Shown here one piece after another: positions 1 to 7,418 of a stretch of DNA of 64,000 bases; within the stretch, counting starts at the first letter, position 1; each line of letters begins with the position of its first letter. The DNA is taken from assembly GCF_003626535.1 (NCBI RefSeq), contig NZ_RBAL01000003.1, forward strand, positions 1 through 64,000, written 5' to 3'. A program made the translations under genes and the position numbers. The notes under the pieces were generated by a model. The model had not been told where the DNA came from, ran no database searches, and saw only the letters and a list, made by a program, of their open reading frames with translations. Source of the stretch: Streptomyces hoynatensis. GTDB taxonomy: Bacteria; Actinomycetota; Actinomycetes; Streptomycetales; Streptomycetaceae.

Positions 1-2885
1 CCCCCTCCCCGGGGCCCGCCCCGGCGCCCACCCCTGCCCAGGCGGCAGCCGAGGCCGCCCCCGCCGCGGCGCCCGCGCCCGCGGCCGGTGGCGGCCCGGC
101 CCGGCCGGGGCCCGTCGCCGGGGCCGGTGCCGGGCCCGCAGGCGAGCCCGCGGCCGAAGCCCCCGGCACGCCGCCCGCGCCCGCACCGGCCCCCGAGCCC
201 GCGGCGGCCCCGCCGCCCCCGGCCCAGGAGGCCCCGTCCGCGGCCGAGGGCCCAGAACCGGCCGCCGCAGGCGCCCCGTCCACGGCCGGACGCACCGAAC
301 CCGCCGGGCAGGGCGCCGCCGCCCCGGCCGAGGGCGCCCCGCTCGCCGCCGCCGAGGCCGCCGAGCCCCCCGCCGCACAGGGCGCGGACCCCGCCTCCGG
401 CCCGGCCGCGGACCCGGCGCCCGCCCCGGGTTCCGTTGCGGCCGGGGGCGACGTCGCCGCGGCGGCCGGTCAGGCTCCGGCCGTGCCCCCGCCGGGCCCC
501 GCACCGGCCCCGCAGCGGCCGGAGGCGAACTCCGGTGCGCCCGGGGCCACTTCCGCGCCCGCCGCGAAGGCCCCCGCGCCCGGCGGCGCCCCGGCCGGCC
601 CCGTTCCCGCCCCGGCGCCGGCCGCCGCCCCGGGACAGGCGCCCGCCCCCGAAGCGGCCCCACCGGCGGCCCCCGCCCCGAGCGCCCCCGCCCAGGCCGC
701 CCCCGCCCCGGCCGGGCCCGTGGCACCCGGCGGGACCCAGGCGGCCCCGGCCGAGGCCGCTCCTGCCGAGGCCGCCCCGGCCCCGGCCGAGCCCGCGGCA
801 CCCGGCGAGGCCCAGGCCGCCGACCGGCCCGCGGCCCCGGCCGCGTCCGCGAAGACGGCCGCGGACACCCCCGCCGCGCCGCCCGCCGACCGGCCCGCGC
901 CCCCGGCCCCCGAGGGCCAGGCCGCACCCCCGGCCCCCCAGCCCGCGCAGGAGGCGCCCGCCGCCCCCGCCCCCGGCACGGCGCCGCCCGCCGCCGTCCC
1001 GTCGCCGCCCGCCGCCGTCCCGTCGCCGCCCGCCGCGGTCCCCGCGCAACCCGCCGTCGCCATCCCGGCCCAGGCGGCGCCCGGCCAGGCCCACGGCCAG
1101 CCCAGGGCCGCGGAGCCCGAGGGCGACCGCGCCGACCGGGCCCCCGCCCCCCAGCCCGCCCCCGCCTACGCGGAGCCGGACCGCGAGGCCGTGCACCGGC
1201 TGATGCGCGAGCGCCGCGACATCCGGCACGGCTTCCGGCCCGACCCGATCCCGCACGAGGTGCTGCTGCGCGTCCTGGAAGCCGCGCACACCGCCCCGAG
1301 CGTGGGCCTCTCGCAGCCCTGGGACTTCGTCATCATCAGGTCCCCCGAGACCCGCCAGGCGGTGCACACCCTCGCCCTCAAGCAGCGCGACGCGTACGCC
1401 AGGTCGCTGCCGAAGGCGCGCGCCAAGCAGTTCCGGGAGCTGAAGGTCGAGGCGATCCTCGACACCCCGGTCAACATCGTCGTCACCGCCGACCCCACCC
1501 GCGGCGGCCGCCACACCCTCGGCAGCCTCACCCAGCCGCAGCTCGCGCCGTACTCCTCGGCCCTGGCGGTGGAGAACCTCTGGCTCGCCGCGCGCGCCGA
1601 GGGGCTCGGCGTCGGCTGGGTCAGCTTCTTCGACGAGCGGGAACTCGTGCGGGCCCTCGACCTGCCCGAGCACCTGGAGATCGTCGCCTACCTGTGCGTC
1701 GGGTTCGTCGACGAGTTCCCCGACGAGCCGGAGCTCGCCCAGGGCGGCTGGTCGCAGCGCCGCCCGCTGTCCTGGGTGGTGCACGAGGAGGCGTACGGCC
1801 GCCGCGCGCTGCCCGGCGCCGAGCCCCACGACCTGCTCAGCGAGACCCTGGCGGAGATCAGGCCGCTCGACGCCCAGGCGCTCGGCGAGGCGTGGGAGCG
1901 GCAGAAGCGGATGACCAAGCCCGCCGGGGCCCTGGGCGCCCTGGAGGTCATCGGCGCCCAGCTGTGCGGGCTGTCCCGCTGCTGCCCGCCGCCCGTCCCC
2001 GAGCCCGCGGCCGTCGCCGTCTTCGCCGGCGACCACGGCGTGCACGCCCAGGGCGTCACCCCCTGGCCGCAGGAGGTCACCATGCAGATGGTGGCCAACT
2101 TCCTCGGCGGGGGCGCGGTCTGCAACGCCTTCGCCACCCAGGTCGGCGCCGAGGTGTGCGTCATCGACGTCGGCGTCCGCGGCGAACTGCCCACCATGCC
2201 CGGCCTGATGCCGCGCAAGGTCAGGGCCGGCACCGCCGACTTCACCGCCGAGCCCGCGATGAGCCGCGAGGAGGTGCTGCGCGCCGTCGAGGTGGGCATC
2301 GAGACGGCCCGCGACCTGGTCGCCGCGGGCAACAGGGCGCTGCTGACGGGCGAGATGGGCATCGCCAACACCACGGTCTCGGCCGCGCTCGTCGCCGTCT
2401 TCACCGGCGCCGAGCCCGCCGAGGTGACGGGCCGGGGCACCGGCATCGACGACGAGACGCACCTGCGCAAGATCGACGTGGTGCGCCGCGCCCTCCGGCT
2501 CCACCAGCCCGACCCGGCCGACCCGATCGGCGCGCTCGCCGCGGTGGGCGGCCTGGAACACGCCGCACTGACCGGCCTGATCCTCGGAGGGGCCTCGCTT
2601 CGGGTGCCGGTGATCCTGGACGGCGTCAGCGCCGGGGCCGCCGCGCTCGCCGCCCGGGCCATCGCCCCGGAGGCGGTGTCCGTGTGCATCGCGGGCCACC
2701 GCAGCGCCGAGCCCGGCCACCTGGCCGCGCTCACCGCCCTCGGCCTGCGCCCCCTGGTCGACCTCGACCTGCGGCTGGGCGAGGGAACCGGCGCGCTGCT
2801 CGCCCTGCCCGTGGTGCAGAGCGCGGCCCGCGCCATGCGGGAGGTCGCCACCTTCGACTCGGCGGGCATCACGGACAAGAACTGA
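1..2885 (+). CDS. cobT: BluB–CobT fusion: DMB synthase / nicotinate-nucleotide–DMB phosphoribosyltransferase (5' end outside window)
   Basis: The reading frame is open from base 3 to the TGA at 2883–2885, so the start lies upstream of the window. About 1160 nt encode a Pro/Ala-rich low-complexity stretch. A nitroreductase-fold domain follows (about 1167–1790; contains TAPSVGLSQPWDF and GLGVGWVSF) and resembles BluB, which converts reduced FMN to 5,6-dimethylbenzimidazole (DMB). The C-terminal part (about 1840–2880) is CobT, with FAGDHGVHAQGV, GEMGIANTT and the LRLGEGTGA segment carrying the family's catalytic Glu. CobT makes alpha-ribazole-5'-phosphate from DMB and nicotinate mononucleotide. 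The fusion would couple synthesis and activation of the cobalamin lower ligand. The linker may be unstructured; the composition matches the genome, so I see no sign of transfer. Confidence 0.93.
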   Translation, partial: PSPGPAPAPTPAQAAAEAAPAAAPAPAAGGGPARPGPVAGAGAGPAGEPAAEAPGTPPAPAPAPEPAAAPPPPAQEAPSAAEGPEPAAAGAPSTAGRTEPAGQGAAAPAEGAPLAAAEAAEPPAAQGADPASGPAADPAPAPGSVAAGGDVAAAAGQAPAVPPPGPAPAPQRPEANSGAPGATSAPAAKAPAPGGAPAGPVPAPAPAAAPGQAPAPEAAPPAAPAPSAPAQAAPAPAGPVAPGGTQAAPAEAAPAEAAPAPAEPAAPGEAQAADRPAAPAASAKTAADTPAAPPADRPAPPAPEGQAAPPAPQPAQEAPAAPAPGTAPPAAVPSPPAAVPSPPAAVPAQPAVAIPAQAAPGQAHGQPRAAEPEGDRADRAPAPQPAPAYAEPDREAVHRLMRERRDIRHGFRPDPIPHEVLLRVLEAAHTAPSVGLSQPWDFVIIRSPETRQAVHTLALKQRDAYARSLPKARAKQFRELKVEAILDTPVNIVVTADPTRGGRHTLGSLTQPQLAPYSSALAVENLWLAARAEGLGVGWVSFFDERELVRALDLPEHLEIVAYLCVGFVDEFPDEPELAQGGWSQRRPLSWVVHEEAYGRRALPGAEPHDLLSETLAEIRPLDAQALGEAWERQKRMTKPAGALGALEVIGAQLCGLSRCCPPPVPEPAAVAVFAGDHGVHAQGVTPWPQEVTMQMVANFLGGGAVCNAFATQVGAEVCVIDVGVRGELPTMPGLMPRKVRAGTADFTAEPAMSREEVLRAVEVGIETARDLVAAGNRALLTGEMGIANTTVSAALVAVFTGAEPAEVTGRGTGIDDETHLRKIDVVRRALRLHQPDPADPIGALAAVGGLEHAALTGLILGGASLRVPVILDGVSAGAAALAARAIAPEAVSVCIAGHRSAEPGHLAALTALGLRPLVDLDLRLGEGTGALLALPVVQSAARAMREVATFDSAGITDKN

Positions 2886-2933
2886 CCGAGGGCCACCGGG
2901 CCCCGGGGGAAGGGGCCGGCCCCGCCGCAGGGG

Positions 2934-2960
2934 TGCCCCACGGCCTTAGGCTGTGGGGCA
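2934..2960 (+). terminator. hairpin terminator after cobT
   Basis: TGCCCCAC at 2934–2941 pairs with GTGGGGCA at 2953–2960, extended inward by GCC/GGC and one G·U pair around a TTA loop. It starts 48 nt after the cobT stop and has no T-tract, as is usual in streptomycetes. TTAGGCT inside it resembles a -10 box, but the hairpin explains the symmetry better. Confidence 0.6.
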
Positions 2961-3072
2961 CGACCCGCGCCACCAGACCGGACCGGACCGCTCCAGCGCC
3001 GCAGCGGCCCCGGCATGTCCCCGATGGCCGGCATCGATCCGGTCGTTCGTCGCCGAGGAGCCCGCACCACCC

Positions 3073-4305
3073 ATGCCAGACAACCCCGCGGACCACCCCG
3101 CAGACCACCCCGCATATCCGGTCGGACTGCGCCTGACCGGGCGCCGCGTCCTCGTCCTTGGCGGCGGCACCGTCGCCCAGCGCCGGCTGCCCGCCCTGCT
3201 CGCCGCGGGGGCAGACGTGCTGCTCGTCGCCCCCGAGGTCACCCCGTCCGTGCAGGCCATGGCGGCGGCCGGCGAGCTGCGCTGGGAGCGGCGCGGCTAC
3301 CGCGAGGGCGACCTGGCCGGGGCCTGGTACGCGCTGGTGGCCACCGACGACCCGGAGGTCAACGAAGCGGCCTCGGCGGAGGCGGAACGGCACCGGGTGT
3401 GGTGCGTGCGCAGCGACGACGCCGCGGCGGCCACCGCCTGGACCCCGGCCACCGGGCGCAGCGACGGCGTGACGGTGGCGGTGCTCACCGGCCGCGACCC
3501 GCGGCGTTCCGCGGCCGTCAGGGACGCCGTCGTCGAGGGGCTGCGGGAGGGCACCCTGGCGGCGCCCAGGCACCGGGGCAGGGCGCCGGGAGTGGCCCTG
3601 GTGGGCGGCGGCCCCGGCGACCCCGACCTGATCACGGTGCGCGGGCGGCGGCTGCTCGCGGAGGCCGACGTGGTGATCGCCGACCGGCTGGGCCCGCGGG
3701 ACCTGCTGGACGAGCTGCCCGAGCACGTGGAGGTCGTCGACGCCGCCAAGATCCCGCACGGCAGGGCCATGGCGCAGGAGGCGATCAACGCCGCCCTCAT
3801 CGAGCACGCCAGGGCGGGCCGGTCGGTGGTCAGGCTCAAGGGCGGCGACCCGTACGTCTTCGGGCGCGGCATGGAGGAGGCGGAGGCGCTGGCCGAGGCG
3901 GGGATCGCGGTGACCGTCGTCCCCGGCGTCACCAGCGCGATCGCCGTCCCCGCGGCCGCCGGCATCCCGGTCACCCACCGCGGCGTCGCCCACGAGTTCA
4001 CGGTGGTCAGCGGCCACGTCCCCCCGCAGGACCCGCGTTCCCTGGTGGACTGGCCCGCGCTCGCCGCGCAGCGCGGCACCCTGGTGCTGCTGATGGCGGT
4101 GCACAACCTCGGCGCCATCGCCGAGGCGCTCGTGCGCCACGGCAGGCCGCCCGGCACCCCCGTCGCCGTGGTCCAGGAGGGCACCACGGCGGCGCAGCGC
4201 CGGCTGGACGCCACCCTGGCGACCGTGGCGGAACGCGCCGCGGCCGCGGAGGTGCGGCCGCCCGCCGTCGTCGTGGTCGGCGACGTGGTCCGGGTGGCCG
4301 GATGA
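3073..4305 (+). CDS. cobA: uroporphyrinogen-III C-methyltransferase fused to precorrin-2 dehydrogenase (CysG/CobA type)
   Basis: A 410-residue protein making precorrin-2 (and, via its N-terminal half, probably sirohydrochlorin) for sirohaem and cobalamin. Residues about 8–150 form a Rossmann-type precorrin-2 dehydrogenase domain (RVLVLGGGTVAQRRLPALL). From about residue 172 comes the SAM-dependent SUMT domain: VALVGGGPGDPDLITVRG, VRLKGGDPYVFGRG and VPGVTSAIAVPAAAGIPVTHR are the classic motifs. It is shorter than the roughly 457 residues of E. coli CysG, mainly in the middle dimerisation/chelatase part, so ferrochelatase activity is doubtful. I chose ATG 3073, preceded by GAGGAG at 3055–3060; an in-frame ATG at 2953 exists but lacks a ribosome site. 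It follows cobT, consistent with a corrinoid role, and overlaps the next gene by ATGA. Confidence 0.93.
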   Translation: MPDNPADHPADHPAYPVGLRLTGRRVLVLGGGTVAQRRLPALLAAGADVLLVAPEVTPSVQAMAAAGELRWERRGYREGDLAGAWYALVATDDPEVNEAASAEAERHRVWCVRSDDAAAATAWTPATGRSDGVTVAVLTGRDPRRSAAVRDAVVEGLREGTLAAPRHRGRAPGVALVGGGPGDPDLITVRGRRLLAEADVVIADRLGPRDLLDELPEHVEVVDAAKIPHGRAMAQEAINAALIEHARAGRSVVRLKGGDPYVFGRGMEEAEALAEAGIAVTVVPGVTSAIAVPAAAGIPVTHRGVAHEFTVVSGHVPPQDPRSLVDWPALAAQRGTLVLLMAVHNLGAIAEALVRHGRPPGTPVAVVQEGTTAAQRRLDATLATVAERAAAAEVRPPAVVVVGDVVRVAG

Positions 4306-5111
4306 CGGCGCCGGTCACGGTCACCGACCCGGACGACCCGCGGCTGCGGGACTACACGGCGCTCACCGACGTCGCGCTGCGGCGCCGCCGCGAGCCGGCC
4401 GAGGGCCTGTTCATGGCCGAGGGCGAGAAGGTCATCCGCCGCGCCCTGGCCGCGGGCCACCCGATGCGCTCGATGCTGCTGAGCGCCCGCTGGGCGGAGC
4501 AGATGCGCGACGTCATCGAGGAGGCGGGCGCGCCCGTCTACCTGGTCGAGCCGGAGCTCGCCGAGCGGGTCACCGGCTATCACGTGCACCGGGGCGCCCT
4601 GGCGGCGATGGGCCGCCTGCCGCTGCCTGAGCCGGGCGAACTCCTCGCCGCAGCGCGCCGCCTGGTGGTCCTGGAGGCCGTCAACGACCACACCAACATC
4701 GGGGCCGTCTTCCGCGGCGCCGCCGCCCTGGGCATCGACGGGGTGCTGCTCTCGCCGGACTGCGCCGACCCGCTGTACCGCCGCTCCGTGAAGGTGTCGA
4801 TGGGCGCCGTGTTCTCCCTGCCCTACGCCCGGCTCGAACGCTGGCCGCACGGGCTGCGGGAGGTCACCGGGGCGGGCTTCCGGCTGCTCGCGCTCACCCC
4901 GCAGGAGCGGGCCATGGACATCGCCGAGGAGGTGCGCGAGCGGGGCGGCGACCGGGTGGCGCTGCTGCTGGGCGCCGAGGGCAGCGGCCTGACGCCCCGG
5001 GCCCTCGCGGCCGCCGACGCCTGGGTGCGGATCCCGATGGCGCACGGCATCGACTCGCTGAACGTCGCGGCGGCCGCCGCCGTCGCCTGCTACGCCGTCA
5101 CCAGGCCCTGA
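4302..5111 (+). CDS. TrmH/SpoU-family RNA 2'-O-methyltransferase
   Basis: A 269-residue SPOUT-class methyltransferase predicted to 2'-O-methylate rRNA or tRNA using SAM. The N-terminal substrate-binding part is about residues 1–105. The SPOUT motifs follow: VVLEAVNDHTNIGAVFRGAA (motif 1), LLLGAEGSGL (motif 2) and IPMAHGIDSLNVAAAAAVACY (motif 3, knot and cofactor loop). The ATG overlaps the cobA stop codon (ATGA), so translation is probably coupled although the functions are unrelated. The exact RNA target cannot be read from the sequence. Confidence 0.9.
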   Translation: MTAPVTVTDPDDPRLRDYTALTDVALRRRREPAEGLFMAEGEKVIRRALAAGHPMRSMLLSARWAEQMRDVIEEAGAPVYLVEPELAERVTGYHVHRGALAAMGRLPLPEPGELLAAARRLVVLEAVNDHTNIGAVFRGAAALGIDGVLLSPDCADPLYRRSVKVSMGAVFSLPYARLERWPHGLREVTGAGFRLLALTPQERAMDIAEEVRERGGDRVALLLGAEGSGLTPRALAAADAWVRIPMAHGIDSLNVAAAAAVACYAVTRP

Positions 5112-5209
5112 GCACCCGCCGGCCGGCCACGAGCGCCGCAACCCGCGCCGGCCCCCCTTCCCGACACCGCGGGGCCGCCGGGCCGCACGGCTCCGGCCGG
5201 CGCCGCGGC

Positions 5210-6343
5210 TCAGATCGGGCCCTGGCAGCCCTGCGCCGCGGCGATGCCCAGGGCCACCAGCAGCGTGACCGTGACGAAGACGAACAGCCGCTGCCGCAGC
5301 AGGCTGCGGTTCACCCGGCGGCGCGGCGCGGCGGCGGGTCTGCGGGCCGGCTCGGGCCGCGCCGCGGCGGGGCGGCCGGTGCCGGCGGCGCTGGGCCGGG
5401 CGGAGGCGCTCTGCCGCGTCGGGCGGCTGTCCTGGGGCGCCCGCGCCGGCCTGGTGGACTCGCCCTGCCCGGCCTCCCGCCTGGGCCGCGGCGGCCTGGC
5501 CGCGGGCCGATGGCCCACCCCGCGCGCCTCACGGGAGGCGATCTCCTTCAGCCGCAGCGAGAGCTGCAGGGTGCTCGGCCGCTCCACCGGGGACTTGGCC
5601 AGGCAGGACCGCACCAGCGGCGCCAACGCGGCGGGCACGCCGTGGAGTTGCGGCTCCTCGTGGACGACCCGGTAGAGCATCACCTCGGAACTGCCCTGTC
5701 CGAAGGGCGAGTCGCCCAGCGCGGAGTAGGCGAGCGTGGCCCCCAGCGAGAAGACGTCGGTGGCCGGGGTGACGCCCTGGCCGCGGACCTGCTCGGGCGC
5801 GAGGAAGCCGGGGGAGCCCACCGCGGTGCCCACGTTCGTCAGCGTGCTCGCGCCCGAGGACCAGGCGATGCCGAAGTCGATGATCCGCGGGCCCTTGGGC
5901 GAGAGCAGGATGTTGGAGGGCTTCAGGTCCCGGTGCACCACCCCCGCCTCGTGCACCGCGACGAGGCCCTCGGCCAGCGCGGCGCCGATCGCCGCCGTCT
6001 CCGCCGCCGACAGCGGCCCCTCCTCCTGCACCCGGTCGTGCAGCGAGGGCCCGGGCACGTACTGGGTGGCGAACCAGGGCCGCGGGGCGTCCAGGTCGGC
6101 GGCCACCAGACGGGCGGTGCAGCCGCCGCGGATGCGCCGCGCCGCGGAGACCTCGCGGGCGAAACGCGAGCGGAACTCCTGGTCCTCGGCGAGCTCGGGC
6201 CTGATCACCTTGAGCGCCACCCGCTGCCCGCGCCGGTCGGAGCCGAGGTAGACCACCCCCATCCCGCCCGCGCCAAGCCGCCGGTGAAGCCGGAACGCCC
6301 CGACGACTCGCGGGTCCTCGCGCCGGAGCCGCATCATCGTCAT
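5210..6343 (-). CDS. membrane-anchored Ser/Thr protein kinase (PknB/Hanks type) without sensor domain
   Basis: A 377-residue Hanks-type kinase. Visible elements are the Gly-rich loop GAGGMGVVY (24–32), VALK with Lys45, HRDLKPSN with Asp139, DFG at 156–158 and APE at 182–184, so all catalytic residues are present. A Pro/Arg/Ala-rich juxtamembrane segment (about 275–345) precedes one hydrophobic helix (about 352–370), and the chain ends only seven residues later in QGCQGPI. There is therefore no extracellular PASTA or other sensor domain. The start is the ATG at 6343 (MTMMRL), with GAGGTG just upstream; an open frame continues about 460 nt upstream but has no kinase homology and no better start. 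It is convergent with the methyltransferase gene. Confidence 0.92.
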   Translation of the reverse strand: MTMMRLRREDPRVVGAFRLHRRLGAGGMGVVYLGSDRRGQRVALKVIRPELAEDQEFRSRFAREVSAARRIRGGCTARLVAADLDAPRPWFATQYVPGPSLHDRVQEEGPLSAAETAAIGAALAEGLVAVHEAGVVHRDLKPSNILLSPKGPRIIDFGIAWSSGASTLTNVGTAVGSPGFLAPEQVRGQGVTPATDVFSLGATLAYSALGDSPFGQGSSEVMLYRVVHEEPQLHGVPAALAPLVRSCLAKSPVERPSTLQLSLRLKEIASREARGVGHRPAARPPRPRREAGQGESTRPARAPQDSRPTRQSASARPSAAGTGRPAAARPEPARRPAAAPRRRVNRSLLRQRLFVFVTVTLLVALGIAAAQGCQGPI

Positions 6344-6774
6344 GTCCACCTCGCTGCCCCGTGCTTGTCTCCCCGTACGTGTAACGGGCCACAGCTTACG
6401 GACTGCGCGGCCCCGGCAGCGATAAGGCCGCGCGGGGGAGGGCACGAGCGGGCGGCGGGCGCCCGGGGAAGGACATAGGGGAAACCCCTGGCATCCCCGC
6501 TCGCTTGTCCACCCTGGGGAGTAGCCGCGGCGGCCCGGGATCATCCCAGGGGAGGCCCCTGGTTCAGTACGCCGGGCTGACGTCCCGGGCCCTCCCGCGG
6601 ACCTAGGGTGTGGAACAAGCGGCGGGCGCAGCACTCGTCCCCCGAGGTCACCCGCCCGCCGCTCCGGCGGCCCGGGCCGCCGCACCGGGACGGCCGTCGC
6701 GGAAGTGACGGACGTGACCCGTGTGGCAGGTGTGACGATGGGGGAGGACGCAACACCGTGACGGGAGGGGAGAG
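6344..6774. other. 431-nt intergenic region, two divergent starts
   Basis: I see no convincing gene here. A TAAGCT box on the minus strand (6393–6398) lies about 50 nt upstream of the kinase start and could be its -10. Small perfect hairpins occur at 6477–6489 (AGGGG/CCCCT) and 6546–6562 (CCAGGGG/CCCCTGG). A TAGGGT box at 6605–6610 on the plus strand could be a -10 for the small gene at 6775. An overlapping 90-codon frame starting at GTG 6608 looks like a composition artefact. Confidence 0.4.
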
Positions 6775-6942
6775 ATGGACCGCGTGGCACCGCGGCGGGG
6801 CGCACGCCCGGCCGACCGGCGGCACCCGTTGGTGGCCACCGCGATGGTGCTGCCGCTGGCCGTCGTCCTCGCCGTCATGACCGGCGGCGTGGATGCCGTC
6901 GTGACACAGGCGTCGTCCGTGGCCGGCATTCTGGGGCGCTGA
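6775..6942 (+). CDS. small predicted membrane protein, 55 aa, unknown function
   Basis: ATG at 6775 is preceded directly by a strong purine-rich ribosome site (GGGAGGGGAGAG). The 55-residue product has a basic N-terminus (MDRVAPRRGARPADRRH), one hydrophobic segment (about residues 19–36, LVATAMVLPLAVVLAVMT) and a short tail ending SVAGILGR. This looks like a type II single-span protein or a signal-anchored peptide. I do not recognise a family. A perfect hairpin about 85 nt downstream ends the transcription unit. Support comes from the ribosome site, the charge and hydrophobicity layout and the placement; no homology could be tested. Confidence 0.5.
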   Translation: MDRVAPRRGARPADRRHPLVATAMVLPLAVVLAVMTGGVDAVVTQASSVAGILGR

Positions 6943-7027
6943 GTGGCGCCCCGGACCCGGGAGAGCGGCCCGGGTCGGGGACACCGGCAACACCCCGTGG
7001 GGACGGGGGTAGGGCGGACGGCAATGG

Positions 7028-7059
7028 GTGCCCGGGCAGCTGGGGAGCTGCCCGGGCAC
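7028..7059. terminator. bidirectional hairpin terminator
   Basis: GTGCCCGGGCAGCT (7028–7041) and AGCTGCCCGGGCAC (7046–7059) form a perfect 14-bp stem with a GGGG loop. It sits between the plus-strand small gene ending at 6942 and the minus-strand lasso gene ending at 7122, so it can terminate both. It also marks the downstream end of the lasso transcription unit, with no room for another gene. Confidence 0.8.
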
Positions 7060-7121
7060 GACCCCTGCCCGCGTGCCGGGGCAGGCGGGCGCGGGCGATG
7101 CCGCGCCAGGCGGCGCCCGGT

Positions 7122-7418
7122 TCACCCCGCCGCGGGGGCCCCTTCGGTGAGGCGGGCCGCCGCGAGCCTGTCCAGCAGGTCCCGCACGTCCGCGGCGATC
7201 TGCTCGCGGGAGACCGCCTCGACGCGCGCCGCCAGCGCCTCGGCGACCCCGTCGGGGGTGCCCCCGTCGAGCAGCGCGCGGAGGATGTGGGCGCCGGTGC
7301 CGTTCAGCTGCCAGTAGCGGCCGGTGCGTTCGTCCAGCAGGACCATGCCCGTTTCGGTGTCGCAGGCGGTGACGTCACGGCGAAGCCGCAGGCCGGGCCG
7401 TTCCGGCGGAGGGGTCAC
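7122..7418 (-). CDS. lasso peptide biosynthesis B1 protein (PqqD-like RRE, leader-binding)
   Basis: A 98-residue PqqD-fold protein. The stretch LLDERTGRYWQLNGTGAHIL (residues 27–46) is the hallmark of discrete RiPP recognition elements in actinobacterial lasso clusters. Such B1 proteins bind the precursor leader (the Tyr-Pro/Leu motif) and present it to the B2 protease and the cyclase. The gene overlaps the 3' end of the cyclase gene by 44 nt, implying coupled expression in the order precursor–cyclase–B1. In characterised families B2 follows B1; here only about 60 nt and a terminator follow. The family assignment rests on motif and context together. Confidence 0.88.
   Translation of the reverse strand: MTPPPERPGLRLRRDVTACDTETGMVLLDERTGRYWQLNGTGAHILRALLDGGTPDGVAEALAARVEAVSREQIAADVRDLLDRLAAARLTEGAPAAG

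Noticed and set aside
470..1063. Gly/Ala-rich minus-strand frame opposite the cobT low-complexity region
   Set aside because: It is the complement of a Pro/Ala repeat; Gly/Ala runs arise automatically and there is no ribosome site.
2886..3072. Cobalamin riboswitch before cobA
   Set aside because: The B12-box (GCCACTG) is absent; the only structure is the hairpin terminator of cobT.
2953..3072. Longer cobA starting at ATG 2953
   Set aside because: It begins inside the cobT terminator hairpin with no ribosome site and adds unconserved residues.
6608..6880. 90-codon frame starting GTG 6608 with a TAGGGT box next to it
   Set aside because: It overlaps the better-supported small membrane gene at 6775 in another frame and has Arg/Gly-rich artefact composition.
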